Source of the DNA: Torymus aiolomorphi
Taxonomy: Eukaryota > Arthropoda > Insecta > Hymenoptera > Torymidae
Assembly (NCBI GenBank): GCA_036365515.1
Contig: CM070877.1
Location: 114,902,011 to 114,966,010, forward strand
Length of the DNA stretch: 64,000 nucleotides
Reading direction: 5' to 3'
A model generated the notes under the pieces. The model worked only from the letters and a program-made list of their open reading frames with translations, was not told the origin of the DNA and did not search any database. Shown here piece by piece: positions 24,498 to 36,408 of this stretch; positions within the stretch are counted from its first letter, which is position 1; every line of letters begins with the position of its first letter. The position numbers and the translations under genes are program-made.

Positions 24498-26682
24498 TAT
24501 GAGATATTTCACATGAAGTAAGCAGCTCAAAATTTTAAAATCGCTTAGGTTTGGCGAGTTAACAGTTTTTGGTGACAAAAACATGTTCCTAGATTTAGAC
24601 CCATATTTTAATAAATACAAAAGTTATTCTACATGAAAACTTGTTATTTTTTGCAACTTTTACTGAAAACCCAACTTTTATCATTTTTTTTACTCAAAAT
24701 CCTGAAACTTATTGTATAGCACATTGATTGAAAAAAAGTTTGCATTTTACTTGTAGAATGTGGTCATATTTATTTTATGACCCATTTTGAAAGTCTCTGA
24801 TTGGTTACTTTTTAGTATACCTTAATCTAAAAAAAAAAAAAAAAATTGTGCGGCAAAATATTTTTTGTTCGAGAACATTTTTTCTGATTCTTTATTAAAA
24901 ATCCTTGAAAACAAGCCCTGGATTGAGATTAGCAAACCCTCCTGGAAAAAGTTCTGTATTTTTTAAATATCAATAGAAACCAATAATTTGTATTTTCGAC
25001 AACCGGATGGATTTGAGAACTTAATATTATTCATACATCTCATGTCATGGATCTTGTCACTGAATTTTGTCAATGTATAAAAAATTGATTAAACATCTAT
25101 TTTCAACAGTATTTCCTGAATTTTCAATGGGAGCCACTTACACTGCTAATGCACTCTATCCGCATTCTTCATATCTGCTCAAAATTAAATTTAATAAGTA
25201 ATCTATTATTATTATGTAAAAGCTGAAGGTAAATTACTATAAAGAAGTTCAAATCAAGGTAGATGACAGAAAATTTAGCAATTGTATATTCCAATACACA
25301 AATAGATACTTCTTACTCTATCATTTTTAAATAAAATATGGTTTTTTATTATTAGGACTTCGCTTTACAAAATTTCAGAAACTATGTCATCTGTAATCAT
25401 GTAAATCATTAGCATCCATAATTTAATTATTTAATTTTAAGTTTACACTAAAACCATGCTCCAAAATTAAAAGCTAGGGTACTTGACAGAAAGATAATAA
25501 GCATTTAACATTAAAAATTTAAAGTTTTGCTTAATTACTCTGTTCTATAAGATATAACAACATGATAGGTATCATTTTTATTATTACATAAAAGTATATG
25601 TATCGATAAGAAAATCATGTTAAGTATAAGTAATTGAATATAAATCAGGGTGTTGAAATATAGTCATCAAAATTGTCTGTCAAGTACCCTAGCTTTTAAA
25701 CATGTTAATAATAAATTTCTTTAGACGTAATTTTGGAGCATGGTTTCAGTGTAAGCTTACAATTAAATAATTAAATTATGCATGCTAATGATTTACATGA
25801 TTACAGATTACATAGTTTCTAAAATTTTATGAAGCGAAGTCTTCATAAAAAATAACATATTTTATTTAAAAATGATAGAGTAAGAAGTATTTGTCTGTGT
25901 ATTGGAATACACAATTGCTAAATTATCTGTCATCTACTTTGATTTGAACATATTTATAGTAATTTTCCTTCAGCTTTTGCACACATAATAATAGATGACT
26001 TATGAAATTGAATTTTGAGTAAATACGAAGAATGCGAATGGAGTGTATTAGCAGTGTAAGCGGCTCCCATTGACAATTCAGGAAAGTAAATATAAATGTT
26101 ATTATAAGCCTCTTCAGTTGAAAATACTGTTGAAAATAGATGTTTAATTTATTTTGTATACATTGGCAAAATTCAGTGACAAGATTCATGACATGAGATG
26201 TATGAATAATATTAAGTTCTCAAATCCACCTGGTTGTTGAAAATACAAATTATTGGTTTCTATTAATATTTAAAAAATACATAACTTTTTTTAGGAAGGT
26301 TTGCCAATCTCGATCCAGGGCTTGGTTTCAAGAATTTTTAATAGAGAATTTAGATTAAGTTCTAAGAAGCAACTAATCAGAGATTTTCAAAATGGGTCAT
26401 AAAATAAATATGGCCACATTCTACAAGTAAAATGCAAACTTTTTTTCAATCAATGTGCTATACAAAAAGTTTCAAGATTTTGAGTAAAAAAATGACAAAA
26501 GTTGAGTTTTCACCAAGAATTGCAAAAAATAACAATTTTTCATGTAGAATAACTTTTGTATTTATTAAAATATATGTCTAAAAATCTAGGAACATGTTTT
26601 TTTTCGCCAAAAACTGTTAACTCGACAAACCTAAGCAATTTTAAAATTTTGAGGTGCTAACTTCATGTGAAATATCGCATAT
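24498..26682. repeat. 2.2-kb foldback palindrome (family FB, locus 1)
   Basis: Two arms of about 1 kb (24498-25492 and 25677-26682) are inverted copies of each other around a 184-bp centre. Matching landmarks: GATATTTCACATGAAGT at the outer ends, AACATGTTCCTAGAT, TGACCCATTTTGAAAGTCTC, and AAGCTAGGGTACTTGACAG at the inner ends. Arms have diverged by substitutions and small indels. There is no coding capacity; the frame at 25923-26189 lies in one arm and is not conserved as protein. The outer 300 bp match loci at 41217 and 58353. Confidence 0.88.
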
Positions 26683-27640
26683 ATTTAATACCGTGTACAT
26701 GGAAAGACATATTGTAACATTTCAGGATACCCGTTAGAAAAAAAGTAAAAAGTATATTTATTTAATAATTATAAAAATAAAAGCAAAATTCTAAGGAAGA
26801 ATCCCGTGTTTTCGTGCTGGATTCAAATTTCTATGCTTATAGGATGTCCTTTGAAAAGAGAGGTAAGGTGAGAGGAGACACGCTATCTAGGAGAAGTCGT
26901 TGGTCCCAATTCATCATCTATGGCGTGTATCTTATTTTGGGTTGGTAGCCGGCCAACGTAATTATCTATAACTACCGCGCCAAGAAGGAGATGGAGTCGG
27001 GTAGATAGGGGATCCGCAATGTCCGCACTACGGGACCGATAAAGAAGGAATGGGTCAATAGCGCGTCAACGCAATGAGTGCACTAAAGACCCGAAAGTTT
27101 AAAAGAAAGAGTGTGATTGATTCTAAATAAATGATTTTATAAACAAAAATCATGATAAATGAATGTATTATTTCAAAAACTCGGGCACCTATTTCAATGT
27201 CTGAACAGCGCGGTCGACTCTCAGGCCTCTTCCATACTTGCCTTTGGGGCGCTCCCGCGCCCCTTGATATCAAGATTCTACAAATAACGACACATTTCAA
27301 AAAGAGAAGACTCTAGTCTAGGGATCGAAATAAATGTGCTCATACATTAGGGCCTAAAGCGCAATGCTTGTGGAGAACCTACTCCGGGCTTCTCATATGG
27401 AGTACTGCGTATCCCCTGCTGTGCGCCTCTAGAATAGAGCTCTAGGAACCGAAGAGGTTTAGGTTTAGGTTTGTTTCTAGGAATACACAGCTCGCTCATG
27501 CACATATTTAAATATTTGTTAATGTGCCCGCGTGCACACTAAAATCATATATATACAAATGAGTTAGACCGGTATAGTGAAAACCGTCACAATGCTCCCT
27601 AAATCAAATTTTTATTTTTGATGTAGAGAAAAATTAACAA
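26683..27640. other. Unassigned DNA
   Basis: AT-rich sequence with a more GC-balanced part (26850-27480). A stretch near 27340-27440 may be an eroded LINE 3' region but is too short to assign. Near 27462-27478 TTTAGG repeats about three times, too few to call a telomeric tract. No gene is supported. Confidence 0.4.
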
Positions 27641-28110
27641 ATGTGATTTTTAAAATCATTTCTCCGCCGGGTAGCGTAGTGATCGCAGTTCACTCATATT
27701 TAACTCCGTATTTATTTTAAGTTTTAGTAATTATACAAATTAAGTTTTAAAGTGAATCTAGTAAATACTAATACATCTCTTGATCGAGGACGTGGTGCAA
27801 CTATTTTGCGCAACGGTGTCCATTCTAACCTCTTTAACAGCCAATATTTTGAATTTTGCCCCGTCACTATGAGTGCTCCGTGCCGTTGCTGTACGAAACC
27901 GGCGAATCTTACCTCGGCTACTTCATGCAAGAAATGCGAGTCGCCCTTTCACCCTTGATATTTTGATCGTAACACGATGAGTGTGGCAGGTTTTCTTAAG
28001 TGCTATACGAAATCACGCTTCACTATGCCTACGCCTTCACTCTCCGAAGTCGCTAACTCCAACAAGGCCTCCTCGCCGTCTGTCACGCCCAAACAACTTG
28101 ATCCTAGTAA
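27641..28110 (+). pseudogene. LINE ORF1 fragment with zinc-finger start
   Basis: From an ATG at 27869 the frame begins CRCC...SCKKCESPFHP, a CxxC...CxxC...H cluster of the same PHD/RING-like type as ORF1 of LINE 1 at 14340. A TGA at 27956-27958 interrupts it, and in-frame sequence continues (FDRNTMSVAGFLKCYTKSRF) to about 28110, where the Penelope-like DNA begins. About 230 bp before the ATG read as a LINE 5' UTR. The rest of the element is absent, so this is a 3'-truncated or interrupted copy. Confidence 0.6.
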
Positions 28111-28261
28111 TTGATTAAATATAGGTAGGAATAATGGATCCTTTGAGGGCCAATGTTCAAGGTGAAAGTGAATTTCAGTCCATTTCTTATTTTGCGAGGC
28201 TTCGCCAGACGATTTTCTGGTCTCTTCAGGCTTTATTAAGAAAACATAGATGACAAACACA

Positions 28262-28765
28262 ACGTTAAAAAACAGTTCAAAAAATATAATGAGTTATACA
28301 GAGAATACAACAGAAAATAATTACCAAAGTTTTTTACAGTATCAGCTGATGGAGCAAACATAGCTTCGATCAACTTTGTCAACAGATTATCGCACGACCA
28401 TATTCTTTTATCGCTTGATGACACGTCTTTGTTTACCAACATTCCGTGTGAGTTGGTATTAAAAAGCATAGTTTCTTACACATACATAATAAGTGTAAAA
28501 TTCCTTTTCACGAAATTCAGAAGTCGATAGAATTTCTCTTCGACAATACATTTTTCAGTTTTGACAATATAATATATAACCAAATATTTGGTACACCGAT
28601 GGGCTCACCTATTTCCTCATTGTTTGCTGACATAGTTATGGAAGACTTGGAAAACGACTGTTTGATGAAATTAAAAAATACGCACAATTGCACGCCTGTT
28701 TTCTACTATAGATACGTGGACGATACGATACTGTGCATACAAAAAGATAAAATAGATTTAGTTCT
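28262..28765 (+). pseudogene. Penelope-like reverse transcriptase fragment
   Basis: Plus-strand pieces match the Penelope-like element RT core: SADGANIAS..NFVNRLSHDH, LDDTSLFTNIP (the usual DV.SLFTNIP motif), then FGTPMGSPISSLFADIVMED and YYRYVDDTI with the catalytic DD pair. These motifs (MGSP.S...AD..M..LE and the RYVDD box) are diagnostic for the Penelope clade. The frame is broken near 28318, 28460 and 28600. The GIY-YIG endonuclease expected downstream is missing: the fragment is cut at about 28765 by gypsy LTR sequence. Confidence 0.82.
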
Positions 28766-28803
28766 CCAACGGAGAATAATTTTCCGTCATACACCCCTCC
28801 CCC
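28766..28803 (-). repeat. Gypsy 2: polypurine tract and first bases of the 3' LTR
   Basis: On the minus strand GGGGGAGGGG (28803-28794) is followed by TGTATGACGG, the same layout as in gypsy 1. Only about 28 bp of the LTR remain before Penelope-like sequence, so the LTR is truncated here. Confidence 0.6.
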
Positions 28804-29505
28804 AGACGCTGGTTACGGGCGACGTACCAGCTCGAGATAATCTTTCTCTCCATCATACAACAAGCAATAAGAGGCTAGAGCTTCAACGAACCATGCAATA
28901 GGCTTTAGGAGTACAAAAAGGAAAAACGATAAGCAACTCGGGGGTTCCCTTTTACAAGTTTTATTCGGTCCTGTTGTACAGTTCGGCCCTACGAGGTCCA
29001 AGGCACGCAGGTGCATCCCGCAGGGCTACGTCGCTGCAGCGGCTCGCAGGCTTGCGGTCTTGCGGAGTCGCGGTCCTTCGCGCACTGCGCGAACGCTTAC
29101 CGGTTCATCCCGGGATGATTCGCCATATCGGGGAAAAGAGTTGGTCACTATGTTCAATGGTGACGCGTGAGGTTAAGGGATTAGTAATATGCTCGGCGCA
29201 TTGCGGCGCGCGTACGTCGAGGGGAAAGTGTTGCGACGTAGTTAGTTGTGGCTGCGTTCTGAGAACCTATAGGCCCTCCGAGGCTTCGAGGCGGCGTTGC
29301 ACTTGTTCTTGTTATGAGTGGTGGCGGCTTTCGCTCGTCAGCGTCTACCGTTACTCGCAGGCGCGTAATGTTTTGTGTATGGGTATATTCGGGAATTGTT
29401 ATTTTCAACATTTCTTGTGTTATTCTGCGGTTTTTTACCGAATAGAACACTGAAATAAAAAAAAAAAATAATTTATGAAAGTGCTCGAGTCGAGCGCTGC
29501 AAACT
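28804..29505 (-). other. Gypsy 2 region between pol and 3' LTR
   Basis: About 700 bp, GC-balanced, with no env-like frame. The matching interval in gypsy 1 is about 820 bp, so a long 3' untranslated region seems to be a shared trait. Frames seen here (for example 28974-29453) have no recognisable content. Confidence 0.5.
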
Positions 29506-32500
29506 TCAAGCCCATCGGGCGCTTGCACGTCTGGGTTTAAGGTCTTCTACGTGGACCTTGCCGCAGTCTTTTCCATCAACGTCTTGCAGCTCGTACACAT
29601 TCGAGCCTAACTTGGCTGTGATTACGTAAGGACCGGCGTACTTTGGCGTTAGCTTCGCTGCTGCGCCTTGCGCAGCTGAGGAGCGGATGCGATTTCGCTT
29701 CCATACCTTGTCTTTCACTTCGAAGCGAACCTCACGGCGTGATGCATTATAATATTGCGACTGTCGCTGTTGCCCTGCTGAAGCGTTCTTCGCAGCGGAT
29801 TGTTGTATGTCTCGCAACTTCTGCAACTGCGTGAGCCAGCACCCGAGCTCGGCTGCTTTTGTGAGTTTTTCTACTGCACGCTCTTCGTGGTGTTTCAAGA
29901 AAACGGGCGGAGTCGATTGCTGGCCCATGTTCAGAAAAGCTGGGCTCGACACCGTCGACCCATGCGTTGCAGTGTTGTACGCGAAAGTTAGTTCGGGGAT
30001 ATGCAAATCCCAATCCTTATGGTTTTCAGCGTACGATTCACTCGCTCGACAGGATTCGCCTGCGCATGATACGGCGGAATCGTCGTATGCGCAACCCACA
30101 CTTGTTTAGAAGAGTCAAGAGCCTTGTTCAGGGAACTCCAAAGCGTAGGAAGATTCGCTGTTCCAGTTCCTTTTGGATGGTACATGCGTTCGCCTTACGA
30201 ATCGGCACGCATTCGATCCAGTTAGTAAATAAGTCTAGGAAGAACAGCAGGTACTCGAAATCTCTAGCGGACCTGGGGAAAGGTCCCATGTCTCTGCGAC
30301 AATCTGCCACGGGCGTAACGCGCGATGGCTGCCCATGAGGCCTGCCGGTGCTATCCGCTGCACTTTGCACTTCTGACAAATCAAACAGTTCAGCACAAAG
30401 TTGGCGACATCTTTGTGCAACGAGGGACAGTAGTAATAGAACGTGACACGCACGTGAGTTTTCGCTGAGCCTAAGTGGCCCTCGGTATGTTCTGCGTGGC
30501 TTTCTCGCATCGCTTTTTCGCGTTGCTCTATTGGTAACACTATATTCCAGGCGTCCTCATCCTCGAGCAAATCTTCAATGGCGTGATTCGGACAATAGCT
30601 ATAGAGACGCCCGTGAACTATCTTCCACCACGGGTAGTCGCCGGGATTTTGTCCGATGGCGGCGAACATGCGCTTATACCAGGCGTCATCTGTCTCTTCT
30701 GAGATATCTATTGACGCGAGGTCTGGCACTTTCTCGTCTTCAAACATGCGGGAAAGCGCGTCAGGTACGTGATTTAATGAGCCCTTACGATGCTTGACGT
30801 CATAGTCATACGGGAGAGCGCGTCAGGCACGTGATTTAATGAGCTCTTACGATGTTTGACGTCATAGTCATATGCTTGCACCTCAAGTACCCACCGCGCT
30901 AACCGTCCGGTGGGATTATGCTGATTACATAACCATTTCAGACTACTGCGGTCGGTTATCACTTTAAAATGATAGCCTTCGACATAAGCACGAAACTTGC
31001 GTATCGCCCACAAAACTGCGAGTCATTCGAGTCCCGTGACGCAATAATCCGTTCCGCCGGAGTCATCGTGCGGCTTGCGAAGCATAAAACTCACTCTTCG
31101 CCGTCGATTGTCTGCGTGAGTACCGCTCCCAGGCCAGTATCAGTCGCGTCCTTTTGAACCACGAACTGGTGTTCAAACAACGGCCGGTGTAATACCGGGG
31201 CAGACGCAATGAGGGCTTCGATCTGCTCAAATGCGGATTACTCCGCGTCGCTCCACACATACGCAACGTTATGCTTCGTTAGCTCTGTGATCGTCGCGAA
31301 GTCGAGCAAGAACTTGCGGTACCACAACGCCATGCCAAGGAACCTTCTCAACTGTTTGAAGTTTTTCGGCGCCGGTTATTCCAAAATAGGAGCAATCTTG
31401 TCCGGGTCAGGCTTAAAGCCGTCTCAGTTAATTAAGACCCCGAGAGACTTGGCCTCGCTACAACAGAATTCGCTTTTCTCATGGTTAACTGTGAGACCTG
31501 CGTCTTTAATGCACTGAAGAACGTGGCTAAGCCACTTGAGGTGTTCCTCAAACGTCTCCGTGATGATGATGATATCGTCCAGATAGGAGATCGCATGAAG
31601 TTCCAACTCCGATAACGCGGTCCGAAAGCTCCTGAAAGGTCACTGGCCCACTCACTATCCCATAAGACATTCGTGTAAATTCTAAGAGGCCCATTGCAGG
31701 GACAGTAAAATCGGTGAGCGCCTGCGCCTTCTTCCGCAACGGAATTTGGTGGTAGGCGTTGCTCAGATCGATCGTCGAGATATATCGAGCGTCTTGGAGC
31801 TTGCGTAAAATCGGGTCCATGTGAGGGAGCAGATACGCGCTCGCCTTCGTTAGCGCATTCAACTTGCAATAATCTATACAGAATCGGTACGTGCGATTCG
31901 CTTTCCGTTGCATCACTACTGGGCTCGACCATTCACAAGTCGATTTCACAATAATGCCCGCCTGGTGCATCTCTCTCACTTGCCTGTGCATTTTCTCTTC
32001 GAGCTTTTTCGAGACAGGGTAATACTTCTGCTTTATGGGCCTAGTGCTTGAGACCTCGATGTTGTATTCGGTCCAGCTGGTGCATCCTCGTGGCGCGTTA
32101 CCCGCGGGTAGCAGTTGGTCAAGCAACTCTTGTAACTGTCGCCGTTGGGCCTCGTCAACATCAGCGAGGCCAACCGAAGCGAGATGGATAGCGCTCGCTT
32201 CGTCGTGCGCTAGCGATGCTAATTCTAGCGGAATTCGCTCTTCAACTCCTTCGATGCTAAGCGTCGATTCGTGCGGTCACAGCACGGCATTAAATTTTCG
32301 CATGAAGTCGACGCCAATCAGACAGTCTACATCCAATTCCTCGAGGATCACCACGTCCAGGTAATGTCGCACACCTGCCACGTCAAAGGGCAGGTCTATG
32401 TGGCCCAGTACCACCGCGGTTTTGCCGTTGGCGAGGCGTGCGCCAATTCCGCGGTGCGGCGTAATCTTCTTGCCTCATGCGATCGCAATCTGCAAGCTAA

Positions 32501-33026
32501 TCGGGCCTACTGCGGTGCGAAATGTGCCTGAATTGTGTAGCGCGCATATGCGAAATCCGCCCAGATCTACGGGAAATACCATCGTGAGTATTCTGATTGA
32601 CACGGGATACTCAAATTTCCCTCCGAGTCGGTAGAGGTTGCTGCGACAGACGCTGCCGGTGCGCCCTGCTGTGGCGCAGTTGAGGTCGCAATCAGGTTTT
32701 AAAGGGACGTTAGGGGCCTCATCTACACGCCCCCTTTTCCTTTTACCGAGCACTCCGGGCAGTTGGCTTAATATAGCCAGGTGCTCTTTTGGCCCGGACT
32801 GGGGTTGTTCGTGTTCTTGTGACTGGTTGGATTCAGCAGCGCGTAATTCCCTATGCTCGTCAGGGGAACTGCGACCACCCTTGCGGTATGCTCCTGTCCT
32901 CTTAGGAGGGCTGCTACTTGTCGGCGGAGGACCCAAGGGTCGATCCCTGCTCAAGTTGAGTTTGGCGAGCTTTTCGTCTAGCAGTTGGCTAATCAGCTGG
33001 TCGAGCCCCTGAGCCGACTGCTCTGC
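29506..33026 (-). pseudogene. Gypsy 2 gag-pol, heavily frameshifted
   Basis: Ty3/gypsy domains are in order on the minus strand: C-terminal gag with a Pro/Ser-rich linker (33020-32700), a retropepsin-like region (32640-32290, ending CLIGVDFMRKFN), RT (32126-31400: YRFCIDYCKLN, STIDLSNAYHQIPL and the active site YLDDIII), RNase H (about 31270-30780: VITDRSSLKWL), the integrase zinc domain (30640-30340: HAEHTEGHLG, CLICQKC), integrase core with ANPVERVNRTLK, and a C-terminal part (29700-29510: KYAGPYVITAKLGSNVYELQ). At least eight frame breaks are visible and the protease lacks a clear DTG/DSG. The upstream gag and 5' LTR are lost at the LINE 2 junction. Confidence 0.9.
30749..30872. repeat. 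62-bp tandem duplication inside gypsy 2
   Basis: Two adjacent 62-bp copies (30749-30810 and 30811-30872) differ at a handful of positions. Both contain GATTTAATGAGC and TTGACGTCATAGTCATA. Because 62 is not a multiple of three, the duplication itself shifts the pol frame at the end of RNase H. Confidence 0.9.
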
Positions 33027-33240
33027 CAAGAAAATTATTGGCGATTTCAAAAACGGCGGAGATAGAATTTTTTTTAGCGATTTTTCTGTATGAGTGGGCT
33101 AGTTTGAGGGTGTTCCGCGGTGCTTTGGGAGTTGCTAATTTTTTTTGTAGGTATCTTGTATCCTAAAATTCTTATTCCGGCAATAAAATTATTGGCGATC
33201 TCAAAAATGGAGGAATTAGAATTTTTTTCGTTTTTTCCTA
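33027..33240. repeat. Two 5' monomer-like units of LINE 2
   Basis: The phrase AAAATTATTGGCGAT, a run of As, then GG.GGA..TAGAATTTTTTT occurs at 33030 and again at 33185. Tandem 5' monomers act as promoters in several LINE families; that role is inferred here. Confidence 0.5.
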
Positions 33241-33409
33241 CAATAAAATGGGGTGTTAAGTGGTGAGTTTTTGTTGTTTTTTATTTTCTTGCACTTTTAC
33301 TTGTTGTTCACATCATTTTTGTCGCTGTAGAATCGATTCCGGGCGGAAATCATAATTTTTTGGAAGTTTGGATTTTCGCTGGAGTCGCAACGTTGCAAAC
33401 TTGAACCAC

Positions 33410-36232
33410 ATGTCTTCTCTCAAGGCGGGGTTTCTTAACATTAATTCCATCAGACCACGCCTCAATAAACTACGTGCATTTCTGGCTGAGGATCTTTCCT
33501 ACCACCTCTTTGATATAGCGGAATCATGGTTGGGATCGGTTGTTGACAGTCTTGTTCGGATCGAGGGCTATTCGGTAATTAGGCAAGATCATAGCACAAA
33601 TGGCGGAGGGGTTGCCCTGTACGTGCGCGATGATTTAAAAATTACAAGATTAGCATCTTCCAATACTCTTGGATTGGGAAGACCATCCATACCTGAATAT
33701 TTATTCTGTCGTGTACAGCAGGGTTACTCTCACCCCATTTTAGTCGGTGTCATTTATCGACCCCCACACATCGCCATGCAGAAAGACACCGATCTATTTG
33801 ACGTTTTACGTGATCTTGCCAGCAAATATAGCTATAAATTCATCATGGGGGATCTGAATTCGGATTTGTCATCGGCAACTGATGCGGATGCTTATACTAT
33901 AAAGAACTTGACCAATGAGCTGTCTCTGCAAATCATCCAGCATGGTCCAACTCACTATAAAACTCCAACAACTCACACATGGATTCACTTGATCCTCATA
34001 GATAACAACGATAAGTTGCTTGATTGCGAGAATGAACACTTACCCAGTGTCGGCAAACATGCCATCGTTGATGCTACCATCTCTCACCACGTGCCAATCC
34101 CTGTAAAAAACTCTTTCTCACAGAGATTTTAAAAATATTTGTCCTGCTACTCTGAATGAGCTGCTGGCACGGTGTGACTGGGTAAGCACAAATTCAATTG
34201 AATCCGATCTGGAGGGGGCTTTAGATAATTTAAATTCAAATCTTAACCTAGCCATTAATCAATTAGCACCCTTGACTGTAAAACCCAGTAAAAAATATGC
34301 TCCTTGGCTTGGTCCTGAGCTGAGGCAGCTCGTTGATAAGCGCAATACCACTTACAGACGCTACAAGCGTACTGGGCGGGCGGCGTTGTTCGATGAGTTT
34401 CTTCGGCTCAGCAACGAGATCGACTCGCGCATTGATCAGGAGCGTAACTCTCTCCTTCACAAACATCTTTCAGACGCTCTTCATGCTAACAAGGATATTT
34501 GGAAGTAGATACGCAACATTGGCTTCCTACTAAAGTGAAAGGGGGAAGATCTGCACGACCTTACACCGGGGGAGTTGAACAGTCACTTTGCTGGGATTTC
34601 CGTGACCCCCCTTGTAAACATAGAGGAGGCAATGGACACTATACAATCTGCAAATGAGGAGGGTTTTTCATTTAAACCAGTAGTTCTAAGTGATGTAGTC
34701 ATTGCAATTTCTCACTTCTCCTCGCAGGCAAGGGGGGTAGACGGTGTCCCCCAAAGAGTGGTCGCGAAAGCTCTACCGGTTATTGGCGAATTTGGTCAGA
34801 ATCTCCAATTCCTCTTTCACGCAGGGAGTTTTTCCTGGCTTTTAGAATCGGGCGCAGATAATCGCGCTTAAGAAGAATGCAACTTCATCCACACCACCGG
34901 ACTTTCATCCGATAGCGCTGCTCTGCTTCCTCTCCAAGGTGCTCGAGAGGATTGCCCACGACCAAATCACGGAGTGTCTTAACATCAATAGTTTACTTGA
35001 CCCCTTCCAGGCCGGTTTCCGTAAACATCACAGTACTTAGACGGCACTTCTTAAGCTGACCGACGACATACGCATGGGCATTGATAAAAGAAAACTGACG
35101 CTACTGTTACTTTTTGACTTTAGCAAGGCCTTTGACACCATTTCACCGACAAAGCTTCTACGCAAACTCTGCCAGCTGGGATTCTCCAGGTCAGCGCTTT
35201 TGTGGATAAAATCATATTTACAAGGTCGTACCCAGATGCTCATTTCCAATAAAAATGGAAATTCTGAATGGCTAGAAACCAATCTGGGAGTTCCACAGGG
35301 CTCGGTCCTGGGTCCTCTGCTATTTTGTCTTTACGTAAACGACTTGCAAGACATACTCGACAGACATGCTATCACACATATATTTTAGGCAGATGACCTC
35401 CAAATATATCTACATATCACCAAAGACAAAATTTTGGAGGGCATGGCTCAACTATTTCACACGGCGCGAGTGGTGGCTGAATGGGCGGAGATCTCTGGAC
35501 TGCATCTATTATAAATCCTGGCAAGACCAAAGCCATTGTACTGGGCTCGAGAGTAGGTGTAAATTATGTAAACCCGTTGGGATTTCGTGGTATTGGCTTG
35601 CGGTCTGGAGAGCTCATCCCATTTAGTAGCGAAGTTGTGAGTCGCGGTGTTACCCTCGACAGTAAGTTAACATGGAAACCGCATATTAAACAACTTGCAA
35701 AGAAAGTCAATAAAGCCCTATATAGTTTGCGGTTTATGGGGGCATGTACCACCGAGATCCTCTGCAAAAGATTAGTTGAGTCGTTAATCCAGCCTCACTT
35801 GGACTACTTACGGTGGTATACATTGATGCATCGGACGAACAGCGAGAGAAAGTGCAACGATTGAGCAATGTATGTATGAGGTATATCACTGGGGTTAGGA
35901 GGGATGAATACATAACCCCTGACAGGAAACATCTGGGCTGGCTCTGTACGGACTCACGCAGATTTTACTTTGCAGCACTATTAATGTATCAAATACTACA
36001 TCAGTCCAGTTATTTAGCTACCTTTTTTACGGAGCACAAGCCTAAGCCTACCAGCAGGGGTGTGCAGCGAAAGCTTAAGACCCCCGTCTTGAACTACAAA
36101 ACGGGTGATAGGGCGTTTCTAGCTCAGAGTGGCCAACTCTGGGACTCTCTCCCTCCCTCCCTACGCCATATACCATCATTTTGGTCATTTAAGAGTGCGG
36201 TATGCCAGTATCTTCTAGACCGTGATCCCTAG
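33410..36232 (+). pseudogene. LINE 2 ORF2: endonuclease and reverse transcriptase, broken
   Basis: The endonuclease is almost continuous from ATG 33410 to 34132: GFLNINSIRPRL, AESWLGS, GGGVALYVRD, GVIYRPPH, MGDLNSDLS and HTWIHLILI. In the last motif the usual Asp (TWIDL) is His, which would harm catalysis. RT motifs follow: KYAPWLGPELR (34300), FQAGFRKHHS (35007), LLLFDFSKAFDTIS (35110), GVPQGSVLGPLLFCLYVNDLQ (35287). The ADDLQIY active-site box (about 35389) is preceded directly by a stop. Later parts (NPGKTKAIVLGS, ITPDRKHLGWL, SGQLWDSLPPSLR) reach 36232. Stops or shifts occur near 34130, 34506, 34870, 35038, 35386, 35480 and 35820. Confidence 0.88.
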
Positions 36233-36408
36233 CCCTCCATCTCGTGGGTTCAGGGAGCCATCAGTGTGGGGACCCGAAGTAGCCGACCTTAAGCATAATG
36301 TCAAACTTGACTCAGCCGATTGGCCTCGTACTGTGATATTGTTTTAGGAATATAAAAACTGTGATATTTAGGGTTAGTGCAATAAAAATTAAAAATTAAA
36401 AATAAAAC

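Larger units (their letters stand above)
33027..36408 (+). mobile_element. LINE 2 (Jockey/CR1-like non-LTR retrotransposon), decayed
   Basis: A plus-strand LINE of about 3.4 kb. It begins with two short 5' units (33027 and 33181, spacing 154 bp, both starting CAA.AAAATTATTGGCGAT), then ORF2 with endonuclease and RT, and ends in an AAAAATT-type repeated tail (about 36385-36408). ORF1 was not found, so it is 5'-incomplete or rearranged. It abuts truncated gypsy 2 on the left. The gap at 33240-33409 is its AT-rich leader. Confidence 0.82.

Noticed and set aside
27460..27480. TTTAGG repeats resembling telomeric DNA
   Set aside because: Only about three imperfect copies, with no array.
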